A DNA stretch of 64,000 bases from an uncultured Coriobacteriaceae bacterium (GTDB lineage Bacteria; Actinomycetota; Coriobacteriia; Coriobacteriales; Atopobiaceae): positions 1 through 64,000 of the forward strand of contig CADBYM010000006.1 in the NCBI GenBank assembly GCA_902798915.1, written 5' to 3'. This document shows, in pieces, positions 17,707 to 25,728 of this stretch; positions within the stretch are counted from its first letter, which is position 1; each line of letters starts with the position of its first letter. The position numbers and the translations under genes are program-made. The notes beneath the pieces are model-generated. The model had not been told where the DNA came from and made no database searches. It saw only the letters and a program-made list of their open reading frames with translations.

Positions 17707-17803
17707 CTGGCTAATGGGAATCGGAGAGATGGCAATACTTGATTATCTACGATTCGGAGATGTCCGTCTTCTTGCGCCTAGCCATCGTGTTGCTCCTTGC
17801 TCA

Positions 17804-19339
17804 TCACAATCCATTGACGCCTTTGGCCGGCCCATCTCTTCGTATATATCCCTCCTGCCTGAGGCTGCGCAGTTGGTACTCAATGGCACGCTGGGATAGG
17901 CCGAAAAGATTTGCCATCTCTTTCGCTGAAGCTTTCGGGTTGCTTCGGAGATAATGCAGTACTTTCTCCGAAGTTTTCTCCGAAGTACTGCCTATGTCTT
18001 CGGGGATTTCTTGTGCGTTTGTGGTAGTTTTCTCCGAAGTTTTTCTGGTAGCCGCATCCTCATGGTCGCGGATGAAAGCGAACTCCTCGTTGATCGGACA
18101 CGTGGCCATCGTATAGTCGTCTGAGTCGTTGAGCGGCTCGAACATCAGTGGCGGGTTGCCGTTGTCCGCCATGGCGTGCTTGGCGCGACGAATGCCCGAA
18201 CCATAAGACTGGATGAGGCCCAGCGCGAAGAACATCTCCTTAATCTCGGGGTTCAGATACTCCCTATCGCGGAACTCCTCCCGCGTGTTCATGTCTTCAA
18301 TGGTCACGGGCGGCAGAGGGCGATTGTGATTGATGAACGAGAGCGAGTTCTCGTACACATAGACGCCCACATACTCTTTCTTGTCGTACTCCTTGTGCAT
18401 CACAGCGTTTGTCAGCAACTCGACAAAGGTCGTGCGAGGCCAGTTGTACACCATGCGGTGCCCAACGAACTCCTCGCTTCGCACGGTGTACGAACGCTGG
18501 ATGACCTCCTCGAAGAAGTCAATCGCCCTGAGCACCTGCATCCATATGGGTCCGTCGAATACCGTCGCCTCCATGCGGTCGGTGTCCTTGGCCTCGCGGA
18601 TTATCTCCACGCGCGCATATGGGATGAAGTCCTGGGGTCGATTGGCAAACATGAGCACGGCGAAGTTCTTGGCACGATGGCCCCCGTACTCGCTGCCGCT
18701 CACCAGCCCGAGCGCCTGCGCCATCTCGAGCTTGGGAAGTGCGCGGACGTCCTGCGCCGCATTCGTACGGACCAAGTACTCCCGCATCCACTCGTAGTTG
18801 AGATCGTCAAGGGTCGCCGTCTCGTTGAGCTCCGAGCTGAAGTGGAAGTCTGCGAACTTCTTGAGCAGCTCGAACTCCTCGCGCTTGTTTGGAAGCCGCG
18901 TGTCTCGGCGCACGCGAATGTAGCGACCGGCCCTGAGCCTGATGCCCTTGTCCCACTCTGCCTTCGCGCTCGTCTCATATGGTCCGTCGGATCCGGGCTC
19001 GACCGCAATGACCAGGCACGTTCTCCTGTCGACCGTTATATCGAGCAGATGGTAGGAGGCGTGAGGGTGTATCTCCGCAAGCAAGCTCTTGATGCCATTC
19101 TCCGTTGTCTCGAGCAAAGCGTCATCGATGCCGATGACAGGTCGCTTCGGCACGACTTTCTCCCCGGTGTCTTCGTCCATCTCCTCCACGCCGATGATGA
19201 TAAGGCCGATCTCGCGATTCATGTAGTTGTTGGCGTAGGCGCATGCCGTCTTGAGGATCGAGGCCTTCTGCTGTGCCGACTTCTTGTACTCGATGAAGTC
19301 ACATTCGACTCGCCCCAGCTCGACAACCGCTTGTGCCAT
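17804..19339 (-). CDS. AlbA_2 (Schlafen-like)/HATPase/winged-helix protein
   Basis: 511 residues. The N-terminal ~150 residues match the AlbA_2/Schlafen module: ECDFIEYKKS, then KTACAYANNYM and LIIIGVEE. A middle region has WPRTTFVELLTNAVMHKEY near residue 300 and the GSGIRRAKHAM box, as in HATPase_c_4-type ATP-binding proteins. A linker with short S-E-K repeats (about residues 440-465) leads to a winged helix (KASAKEMANLFGLSQRAIEYQL). Such proteins are annotated as ATP-dependent DNA helicases or transcription regulators, without secure function. It is divergent from the macro-domain gene 57 bases away. ATG 19339 is preferred to the adjacent GTG. Confidence 0.8.
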   Translation of the reverse strand: MAQAVVELGRVECDFIEYKKSAQQKASILKTACAYANNYMNREIGLIIIGVEEMDEDTGEKVVPKRPVIGIDDALLETTENGIKSLLAEIHPHASYHLLDITVDRRTCLVIAVEPGSDGPYETSAKAEWDKGIRLRAGRYIRVRRDTRLPNKREEFELLKKFADFHFSSELNETATLDDLNYEWMREYLVRTNAAQDVRALPKLEMAQALGLVSGSEYGGHRAKNFAVLMFANRPQDFIPYARVEIIREAKDTDRMEATVFDGPIWMQVLRAIDFFEEVIQRSYTVRSEEFVGHRMVYNWPRTTFVELLTNAVMHKEYDKKEYVGVYVYENSLSFINHNRPLPPVTIEDMNTREEFRDREYLNPEIKEMFFALGLIQSYGSGIRRAKHAMADNGNPPLMFEPLNDSDDYTMATCPINEEFAFIRDHEDAATRKTSEKTTTNAQEIPEDIGSTSEKTSEKVLHYLRSNPKASAKEMANLFGLSQRAIEYQLRSLRQEGYIRRDGPAKGVNGL

Positions 19340-19342
19340 CAC

Positions 19343-19355
19343 GTGATATGCTGAA
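19343..19355 (+). promoter_or_regulatory. Extended -10 promoter element, copy 2
   Basis: Identical 13-mer to 14741-14753, with TATGCT at 19347-19352. It lies 45-50 bases ahead of the macro-domain start and in the divergent promoter region of the AlbA_2 gene. Confidence 0.45.
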
Positions 19356-19396
19356 ACGTGCTTATACCGTCTGAACCATTAACCCTAGGAGGAGTC

Positions 19397-20215
19397 ATGG
19401 ACTTCAAGGTTGAACGTAACGACATCACAAAGATGGAGGTCGACGTTGTGGTGCTTCCCGCAAACTGGAGACTCGTCGAGGGCACGGGAGCCTCGATGGC
19501 GCTGTTCGAAGCGGCTGGCCGGGAAGAGCTCAAGGCTGAGTGCGCCATGAGGTTTGAGGGGGCCAAGAAGCGAAACCAGCGGCTTGTGCCTGGCGTGTCG
19601 ATCCTCACTCACGCTTATGCGCTTCCTTCCAAGGCCATCATGCACACCATCGTGCCCAAATGGCGAAAGGACAATTCGCGCAAATGCTATGAGGACCTCT
19701 GCAAATCCTACGCGTCCGCACTCGTGCTCGCAGACGAGATGGGGTTCGAGAGCATCGCGTTCCCCGTGCTGGCCTCCGGCAACAACGGCTTCGACGCAGA
19801 CCTCGCCATCGACATCGCGACTGAGTCCCTCAAGCAGTACCAGCCCAAGCACAAGCTGTCGCAGGCATACCTGGTCACCTTTGACAGCAGCATAACGCAG
19901 AAGATGAGGGACCGGGGATACGAGGTAGAGGAGGTCATCGACCAGATGCACGTGCTCGACCAACAGGTGCATCAGGCGGACGTGGTCAAGAACGACGAGC
20001 ACTGGGGAGATCGCTGGAAGCCCGAGAAGACACCCGCGCAGAAGCTGTTTGACGATGGCATGAAGTGGATTCATACGCCCGAGAACCAGAAGATGGTCCT
20101 GAACATGGCCATGGGAGTTGCTATGGCCGTGCTCCCCGGAGGAGGTGCTGCTGGAACAGCCAGAAAGGTTTTGGGAGTCATCGCTCCGTTCGTCCGCGGC
20201 AAGGGCGGCAAGTAG
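19397..20215 (+). CDS. Macro-domain protein
   Basis: 272 residues from the ATG at 19397, which follows a perfect AGGAGG; the longer frame from 19358 is rejected. Residues 1-~165 form a macro domain: VVVLPANWRL in the position of the N-A-A-N ribose loop, then SIAFPVLASGNNGFDADLAI matching the IAFPLLSSGxxG phosphate-binding loop. The first loop lacks the usual Asn-Ala-Asn, so ADP-ribose hydrolysis may be lost although binding could remain. The C-terminus has a hydrophobic Gly/Ala segment (MGVAMAVLPGGGAAG), a possible membrane anchor, and a basic tail. Macro proteins bind or remove ADP-ribose. Confidence 0.8.
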   Translation: MDFKVERNDITKMEVDVVVLPANWRLVEGTGASMALFEAAGREELKAECAMRFEGAKKRNQRLVPGVSILTHAYALPSKAIMHTIVPKWRKDNSRKCYEDLCKSYASALVLADEMGFESIAFPVLASGNNGFDADLAIDIATESLKQYQPKHKLSQAYLVTFDSSITQKMRDRGYEVEEVIDQMHVLDQQVHQADVVKNDEHWGDRWKPEKTPAQKLFDDGMKWIHTPENQKMVLNMAMGVAMAVLPGGGAAGTARKVLGVIAPFVRGKGGK

Positions 20216-20256
20216 CCCTTGTCCTATCTCACACCGCCACCCGAAAGGCACTCACC

Positions 20257-20724
20257 ATGAACGTCGAGCGCGCAACCACAGACGACATCGCCGAGCTCGT
20301 GGAGCTCCGGCTCGCCTACCTCACGGAGGACAGCGGTCCCTTGGACCGCGACGTGGCGGACTCCATCGCCAGGGCCCTCCCGGGCTACTACTTGGAGCGC
20401 CTGGGGAGGGATCTTTTCGTCTACGTGGTCCGGGAGGGTGGAGCCATCGCCTCCTGCGCCTTCCTCCTCGTCGTCCACAAGCCCATGAGCCCCGCCTTCC
20501 CCACCGGCAGGACGGGCACCGTGCTCAACGTGTACACCCGGCCGGCATGGCGGAGACGGGGCATGGCAAGGGCGCTGATGGAGGCGATGCTCGACGACGC
20601 GCGGGAGATGGGCCTCTCCGTGGTGGAGCTCAAGGCCACCGACGACGGCCGCCCCCTCTACCTCAAGGTTGGGTTTGTCGATGACACGTCCAAGTACCAC
20701 AACATGAAGTGGACCAACCTGTAG
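20257..20724 (+). CDS. GNAT-family N-acetyltransferase
   Basis: 155 residues from ATG 20257. It has the GNAT fold order: N-terminal DDIAELVELR helix, strand with GGAIASCAFLLV, acetyl-CoA loop WRRRGMARALM (R/Q-x-x-G-x-A) and C-terminal LYLKVGFV. Substrate unknown. It lies 41 bases after the macro-domain gene and may be co-transcribed. Confidence 0.85.
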   Translation: MNVERATTDDIAELVELRLAYLTEDSGPLDRDVADSIARALPGYYLERLGRDLFVYVVREGGAIASCAFLLVVHKPMSPAFPTGRTGTVLNVYTRPAWRRRGMARALMEAMLDDAREMGLSVVELKATDDGRPLYLKVGFVDDTSKYHNMKWTNL

Positions 20725-21289
20725 ACTCAACACGAGGCTGAGAAGACGGTCTCTTTTGTCTTAATGAAAGCAAGTGAGACAACACTCGCGCGGCTCTCGC
20801 CGCGAGAAGCCCATCACCATCCATCCGTGAAGTAGACCTGCGTGTCGCCACAATACTTGCATTTGTAGACATCAGCCGTGCTCCCACGACCACCGCCCGA
20901 AGTCTGCACGTACTCATGGCATCCCTTGTTTTTATATTCTTGCCATTTTTCCTAACTTATTACCTAGCCATAGTCCCAACTTTTCTAAGATACCACTTCA
21001 TTTCGAGGAGTTTGTCGCGCGTTTGTTTGGCAAGGATCGCGTTAGGCATTATCGCAAGTGATCGCAAGTATGAGAGGACACAAACAAGGACCCAAGCACT
21101 GTAAGCTCGCCACAGCATTTGCGCAAGGTGTAGGGTGGCAAATTGACAAGCTACCGTATGGCATGACCGGGCCGTTCCCGAATTCCTGCCAGATGAGCAA
21201 CCGCACCTCCCTCGATCTCCTCGCCATAGGGTATCTTGGTTCCGTCCCCACCCCACCTCACACCCCATCCCACAAAGGAGCCGCCAAAC
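20725..21289. other. Intergenic region with decayed coding traces
   Basis: No intact gene. On the minus strand 20822-20965 reads WQEYKNKGCHEYV then a Gly-rich stretch and YKCKYCGDTQVYF to a TGA, a Zn-ribbon-like C-terminus with a stop just upstream. The flanking frame from about 21065 down to 20960 ends in LAKQTRDKLLEMKWYLRK. These could be pieces of one broken gene. The stretch 20930-21110 is clearly more AT-rich than the surroundings. Confidence 0.3.
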
Positions 21290-21739
21290 ATGACACCCGA
21301 AGAGCTGTGGAACGAGTCGGGACTCACCGGAGACTACGAGGCGTGGGCCTTCGGCGGGGCACCGGACAAACTGGCGAAGCTAGTGCTGAGCGGGACAAAG
21401 ACCGCCACCTGCTCGTCGCTGTCGCTGATGAGCCTCGAGGGCGAACCTATGCCCAGGCCCGGCGACTACAGCGTGATTCTTGACGCGGCGGGCAACGCGG
21501 TCTGCGTCATCCGGACTACGAGGGTCTACGTGGAAACGTTCGAGCGCGTGACCGCGGAGCACGCCTTCAAGGAGGGGGAGGGAGACAGGTCCTTGGACTA
21601 CTGGAGACGGGTCCACATGGAGTTTTTCACCGAGGAGCTGGGTATCGCGGGCTTGGCTTTCGACGAGGGCTGCGAGCTCGTGTGCGAAGAGTTCGAGCTC
21701 GCGTATGTCCCCGCTGGCCCCGTGCCATGCCGTCTGTGA
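21290..21739 (+). CDS. ASCH-domain protein
   Basis: 149 residues, AAAGGAG ribosome site ten bases ahead. It has the ASCH pattern: KLAKLVLSGTKTATCSSL (conserved G-x-K-x-(A/S)T), PRPGDYSVILDAAGNAVCVIRT, and YWRRVHMEFFTEEL. ASCH proteins bind RNA or modified nucleosides; some are N4-acetylcytidine amidohydrolases. Close to YqfB/YtfG-like small ASCH proteins, but substrate cannot be assigned. Confidence 0.8.
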   Translation: MTPEELWNESGLTGDYEAWAFGGAPDKLAKLVLSGTKTATCSSLSLMSLEGEPMPRPGDYSVILDAAGNAVCVIRTTRVYVETFERVTAEHAFKEGEGDRSLDYWRRVHMEFFTEELGIAGLAFDEGCELVCEEFELAYVPAGPVPCRL

Positions 21740-21777
21740 GACGCCCGTGACCCTCATCCTTTGGTGCCACTACCTCA

Positions 21778-21876
21778 GCCACTACCTCTGGACGTCCGCA
21801 TCGCCCGCAACGATGTCCCACAGCTGGCTCTCGTCCGCAGGCTCCGCGTAGTCGTTGAGCGTGGAGACCGCGAGCA
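21778..21876. repeat. 99-bp direct repeat, copy A
   Basis: Identical to 24359-24457, offset 2581 bases. Both are the 3' end of the kinase remnant. The unit between the copies contains the AlbA_2 gene and its DUF4391 and winged-helix debris, so homologous recombination between the copies could delete it. Confidence 0.85.
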
Positions 21877-22106
21877 CAGGCACTTTTGCGCATCCCAGCC
21901 GTTGAGCACGCCATAGAGCACGCCGCCCGTAAAGCCGTCGCCGCCGCCGATGCGATCGAGCACCCCTATGGGTCGCTGCTCCTCCACCGCCCAAACGCCA
22001 TCCGCAAGAATCGCCGCGCCTCATCGATGCTTGTTTGCGCTTGCGATGTCGCGCAGGGTAGTTCCCAGGAGTTCGACGTTAGGAAACTTCTCCTTGGTGC
22101 GAATCT
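21778..22106 (-). pseudogene. PfkB-type sugar kinase C-terminal remnant, copy A
   Basis: Minus-strand pieces read EEQRPIGVLDRIGGGDGF and TGGVLYGVLNGWD, the second PfkB signature with the catalytic Asp of G-(A/G)-G-D, as in 2-keto-3-deoxygluconate kinases. The piece upstream (TTLRDIASANKH) runs into a TGA, and the downstream part is out of frame. Only about 110 codons remain. It is 99 bases identical plus about 140 bases near-identical to copy B at 24359-24595, but keeps a 91-base segment that copy B has lost. Confidence 0.65.
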
Positions 22107-22168
22107 GGTTCTCGCGCCGCAGCGTCGGATTGGGGTATTTTGGGACTCTTAAGCAATAGATGCATGAT

Positions 22169-22430
22169 CTATCCTCTCAGCACTTCCCAGCGGCCGTTCT
22201 TGTCTGCGCCCACGCGCCTGATCAATCCGTCTGCCTCCAAGGCACGCAAGCATCTTCGAATGCTGCTCCGTGATACGCCGAGCCTCTTCAGAGACTGTCT
22301 TGACCGAGGCACGCCCGTCCCACGGGCCACTGCGTCGCATCTGCTCGGCAAGCATCCGGCGCAGCTCCGCAGGTTCAATTTGGACGTCCTCGTCCGCCAC
22401 GCACACGCGATACATCCCCCGCATGCGGCG
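22169..22430 (-). pseudogene. Winged-helix C-terminal remnant, probably of an AlbA_2/ATP-binding protein
   Basis: Two overlapping minus-strand frames complement each other: one carries DEDVQIEPAELRRMLAE and the other SRSSIRRCLRALEADGLI then RRVGADKNGRWEV to a stop. The latter is the typical last helix and wing of the winged-helix module that ends AlbA_2/HATPase proteins (GLIxRVGSDKxGxWxV). A frameshift in the middle and no upstream domains make it debris. Confidence 0.45.
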
Positions 22431-22435
22431 TCACT

Positions 22436-22522
22436 TTACTGCGGCGAGAGCTTGAAGTTGCGGTAGGACGCCTCCTTGGGCAGGCGACGCCCGACCTCGG
22501 TCGTGCTCGGCAATCCTAGCAT
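22436..22522 (-). pseudogene. Truncated DUF4391 gene (first 28 residues)
   Basis: A minus-strand frame too short for routine calling: starts MLGLPSTTEVGRRLPKEA, continues YRNFKLSPQ and then stops. This matches the start of DUF4391 proteins, which read MLxLPxxTExxxRxPKxxFY and are several hundred residues long. Its ATG overlaps the stop codon of the AlbA_2 gene upstream (TGC TAG versus ATG CTA), so an operon once continued here and was cut. Confidence 0.5.
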
Positions 22523-24075
22523 GGCGTGTCCTTCGACTCCGGGAGGCAATAGTAGCGGCCCCTACGCTCGCCATGGGCCTCTATGAGACCTTCGGCGACC
22601 ATCTGGGCAAGCAGTTGCCGCGTACGGGGAGGCTTGATGCCTAGCTCCTCCGCAATCTCGTTGGTCTGAGCATGTCCACGCAACGAAAGTAATCCCATGA
22701 CCCTCTGCCGATGCTCCGCAACTTTGTCGCTGATTATGTCGCTGATTTTGTCGCTGATTCTTCCATTATCGCTACTTTTGCCAACTGCTTCTTGGGATGC
22801 CACCTCCCCGAACGCCGGGTGCCTGCGAAGGCGCGTGATGAAGTAGCTGTGCTCCTCATCGGTCTCGAACTCTGGCAGCGGTGACCCGTTGTGCTCTAGC
22901 GCCCTCAGGATTTTGCGAAATCCCGTGTTGCGGCCCTCGGTAAGATGAATCTCCTTTAGGAACTCTCCTATGCGACGGTTGCGGTAGTGCCTGTTCGTCA
23001 CGCGGAACGTGCGCAGGCCCTCCAGCGTCACCGAGCGATCGGGCCCGGGAAAGCTCACTATCTCCAATGTGTCACCGTCCACGCGCACCTCGATGGGCTC
23101 GCGAACGTCGTAGCCCTTGTGGTACACGGCGTTTGCCAGCGCCTCCTCGATGGCCACATAGGGCCAGTTGAAGTAACGGTCCGCCTCCGCACGATCCGGG
23201 TGCTTGAGCACGCGCTCCTCGAGCACGTTGTTGCGTATGTAGAGCAGTGCCTCCCGAAGCTGCTGGTGGAGCGGCCCGCGAAAGATGCGCTCCACGATTC
23301 TGTCTCCACCCGTTCCGTCGGGGAACTGCACGACGTCTATCTGGGCGTAGGGTATGTACTTCTCGGGGTTCATCGAGAAGAACATGAGCCCCACGTTGCG
23401 CGGTTTGACGTACTCGGGGGTGATGGTGCATATGCCCATGTCTCGACAAAGCTCCTCGAAGGGCAAGGCATCCGCCTCGTCGGCAAGGGCACTGCCCGTC
23501 TCGGCGAGGTAGGCCTTTATGAGGGTGATGTTGAGGTCGGACATGCTCGCCTCGTGGTTGGTGCGATCGTCGAAGGGGATGCGGCTCGCCAGCGCAAAGA
23601 GGTCTTGAAGCTCTTGCCCTTGGGCCAACACCGTGCTCGACATCTTTCGGATGAAGTAGGCACGCTCCTTGCTAGGAACCACCTTCCCCTTTTCGTGGGT
23701 AAAGCGGGCAGGACAACTATAGGGCCTCCACGAGCCGTCCGAGCACTGCGCGACGACGAGCGTCTTGCCCCCGTATTCCACGGGAGCAACTACAGGTAGG
23801 TACTCGGGGGTGATGAGCTTGCACTTGTTGAGCAGGTCCTTCATGACGTCGTCGACGTCGTCCTCGGGGATGCCGCGAACGGGAAGGACGGGACGCCCAG
23901 ATTCCTCCTCCACGCCGATGACGAGGTAGCCCGTGCCCCAGTTGTCTATGTCGTTGGCGAAGGCACAGATCGTCTTGAGCGAGGCGGCAGGATCCCACGT
24001 CGCCTTGTACTCGATGCGCGCCCATTCGACCGTGCGACCACTAAGGAGCGACTCTATGCCGACGAGTATTGCCAT
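22516..24075 (-). CDS. AlbA_2 (Schlafen-like)/HATPase/winged-helix protein, second copy
   Basis: 519 residues; GGAGGG ribosome site eight bases before the ATG. Domains as in the protein at 17804-19339: AlbA_2 (RIEYKATWDP, CAFANDIDN, YLVIGVEEES), middle ATP-binding-like region (WPYVAIEEALANAVYHKGYD near residue 303; GRNTGFRKILRALE), a linker of S-D-K repeats (ISDKISDIISDK, about residues 435-447) and a C-terminal helix-turn-helix with a MarR-like wing (AEELGIKPPRTRQLLAQMVAEG). Possible roles are NTP-dependent regulation or defence; none proven. It overlaps the truncated DUF4391 frame at its 3' end. Confidence 0.8.
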   Translation of the reverse strand: MAILVGIESLLSGRTVEWARIEYKATWDPAASLKTICAFANDIDNWGTGYLVIGVEEESGRPVLPVRGIPEDDVDDVMKDLLNKCKLITPEYLPVVAPVEYGGKTLVVAQCSDGSWRPYSCPARFTHEKGKVVPSKERAYFIRKMSSTVLAQGQELQDLFALASRIPFDDRTNHEASMSDLNITLIKAYLAETGSALADEADALPFEELCRDMGICTITPEYVKPRNVGLMFFSMNPEKYIPYAQIDVVQFPDGTGGDRIVERIFRGPLHQQLREALLYIRNNVLEERVLKHPDRAEADRYFNWPYVAIEEALANAVYHKGYDVREPIEVRVDGDTLEIVSFPGPDRSVTLEGLRTFRVTNRHYRNRRIGEFLKEIHLTEGRNTGFRKILRALEHNGSPLPEFETDEEHSYFITRLRRHPAFGEVASQEAVGKSSDNGRISDKISDIISDKVAEHRQRVMGLLSLRGHAQTNEIAEELGIKPPRTRQLLAQMVAEGLIEAHGERRGRYYCLPESKDTPC

Positions 24076-24113
24076 GTGCCCGTATCCCTCCTTCGACCAT
24101 TCCGTTATATATG

Positions 24114-24323
24114 CTATGTTAACTCAGGCTTGGGACACAAATCACACGTCTCGCTTTGCCTCACCGCCAGGAAGCAGACGAGCTCGAAGTCGTCGAGTCC
24201 TTCCACGTCGTTCTCCAAAAAGCTCGTCGTGCCGCCCCCGAAGAAGCTGTCGATGTCGCTCTCGGCCTTCGCCTCGATGATGGAGCCGACGGCGTCCTTG
24301 AGGAGGCGTGCCTGGCACCGCAT
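24114..24323 (-). pseudogene. Unidentified C-terminal coding fragment
   Basis: A 69-codon minus-strand frame with good coding appearance: LLKDAVGSIIEAKAESDID, FFGGGTTSFLENDVEGLDDF, ELVCFLAV. It opens without a ribosome site just after the kinase remnant, and ends 38 bases before the AlbA_2 start. Probably the tail of a lost gene. I do not recognise the family. Confidence 0.35.
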
Positions 24324-24342
24324 GTCGCGCCTGCCCTCTACC

Positions 24343-25032
24343 TCACGGTTGATTTGTTGCCACTACCTCTGGACGTCCGCATCGCCCGCAACGATGTCCC
24401 ACAGCTGGCTCTCGTCCGCAGGCTCCGCGTAGTCGTTGAGCGTGGAGACCGCGAGCAATGGGCCGCTGCTCCTCCACCGCCCAAGCGCCATCCGCAAGAA
24501 TCGCCGCGCCCCATAGATGCTTGTTTGCGCTTGCGATGTCGCGCAGGGTAGTTCCCAGGAGTTCGACGTTGGGGAACCTCTCCTTGGCGCGAAGCAGCAT
24601 CTCGTGCGCGGCGTCGATGCGGCTCGCGGACCCGTCCAGGGCATCTGTGCCGCCCCCCGCAAAGACGCTACCCTCAGCAGCGGCATCGCTTCTTTCCTCT
24701 CTCGGCGCCTCGGCACCCAGGCAACGCGGGAACAGCACCACCCCGCCAATAAGGACATCCGCCTGGGAGGCAATCTGCGTAAACGCCTGCATCAGTTCCT
24801 GCTCTCGCCCCTTCCAGAAGGAATCGCAGTAGTTGAGGTCAAACGACACCAAGGTGCCGTGCTCCTTTGCTGCGCGAACAAGAGCGAAGCAGCATGACGT
24901 GGTCACTGGGCTCATGGATGCAATCAGTCCGGAAAGGTGCAGAATCGCTACGCCCTCCTCTCCAAAGAGGCGGTCGATGTCGTAGTCGCTCACACTCAGA
25001 TATCTGCCGATCCGCCTGCTCGGTCGTTCCAC
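24343..25032 (-). pseudogene. PfkB-type sugar kinase remnant, copy B, internally deleted
   Basis: Residues such as ILHLSGLIAS, VSFDLNYCDSFWKGREQEL and DVLIGGVVLFPR match 2-keto-3-deoxygluconate kinases (PfkB family; family norm about 330-350 residues). The N-terminal ~90 residues are lost beyond 25032, where the frame shifts. At 24457/24458 a 91-base deletion relative to copy A removes the DRIGGGDGF catalytic signature and shifts the frame, so the last 35 codons are nonsense. Non-functional. Confidence 0.65.
24359..24457. repeat. 99-bp direct repeat, copy B
   Basis: Exact second copy of 21778-21876. Similarity then resumes after the 91-base gap, from 24458 to about 24595, at lower identity. 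Confidence 0.85.
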
Positions 25033-25142
25033 ACACGCGGACCACGAAGCCCAAAGCCCGTATCCGCGACGTTGGCCTGCAGTGTCAAAGAAGACGTCCG
25101 TAATGCGCTATAGTTAGCCATATCTAACAGAAAGGCGCTATC

Positions 25143-25649
25143 ATGGCACTTAAGCTAGTCGTCGAGATTCTCGTTATCTGGGCGATCTTTCCGCTCTACG
25201 TGTGGCTCTTCACGCGGCCAAACGGCCCGGTGGACGCCGCATTCTGGTACCCGCAGGAGCTTCAGGACCGCTTTTGCGAGTTGGGCCTCACCACACACGA
25301 GCGCATCGAGCGACGCCACAAGGTGGCGGGCATCACCGGCATCCTTGCCATGCTTGTGATGTACTTCATCTGTATCGTGCTCATTAACGGAACGCGCAGT
25401 TATCTGAGCATATTTGCGCAAACATACTTACTCTTTGAGCTCATGGAGCTCTGGGACGTCCTCGTTATAGACTCCTGGTGGGTAGCAGTGAGCGGATGGT
25501 GGGACATCCCCGGCACTGAGGATCTGATGCATCTCTACAAGGACTGGCGCACCAACGCGCCCGCCAAGTACAGGAAGCTGCTGGCTGCCGGCATCCCCGT
25601 GAGCGCGGTGTTCGCAGGCATCTTTTGGGCGCTCGCGCATGTGCTGTAG
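25143..25649 (+). CDS. Four-helix membrane protein, unknown function
   Basis: 168 residues; GAAAGG ribosome site. Hydrophobic segments at about residues 4-23, 66-86, 89-108 and 148-167 suggest four transmembrane helices, with a conserved-looking WYPQELQDRFCELGLTT loop and a WWDIPGTEDLMH loop. Not a recognised transporter family. It stands alone between kinase debris and the DUF4143 ATPase. Confidence 0.7.
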   Translation: MALKLVVEILVIWAIFPLYVWLFTRPNGPVDAAFWYPQELQDRFCELGLTTHERIERRHKVAGITGILAMLVMYFICIVLINGTRSYLSIFAQTYLLFELMELWDVLVIDSWWVAVSGWWDIPGTEDLMHLYKDWRTNAPAKYRKLLAAGIPVSAVFAGIFWALAHVL

Positions 25650-25728
25650 CTGCCGTTTGGAGGCGAAGCAACACGTCAACGATCCTGCTCATCGAGTGCG
25701 CGACCAACTCTTCCCCAACGCGGAGGAG

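Noticed and set aside
18176-19354. 392-codon plus-strand frame
   Set aside because: Antisense to the AlbA_2 gene, which has clear domains.
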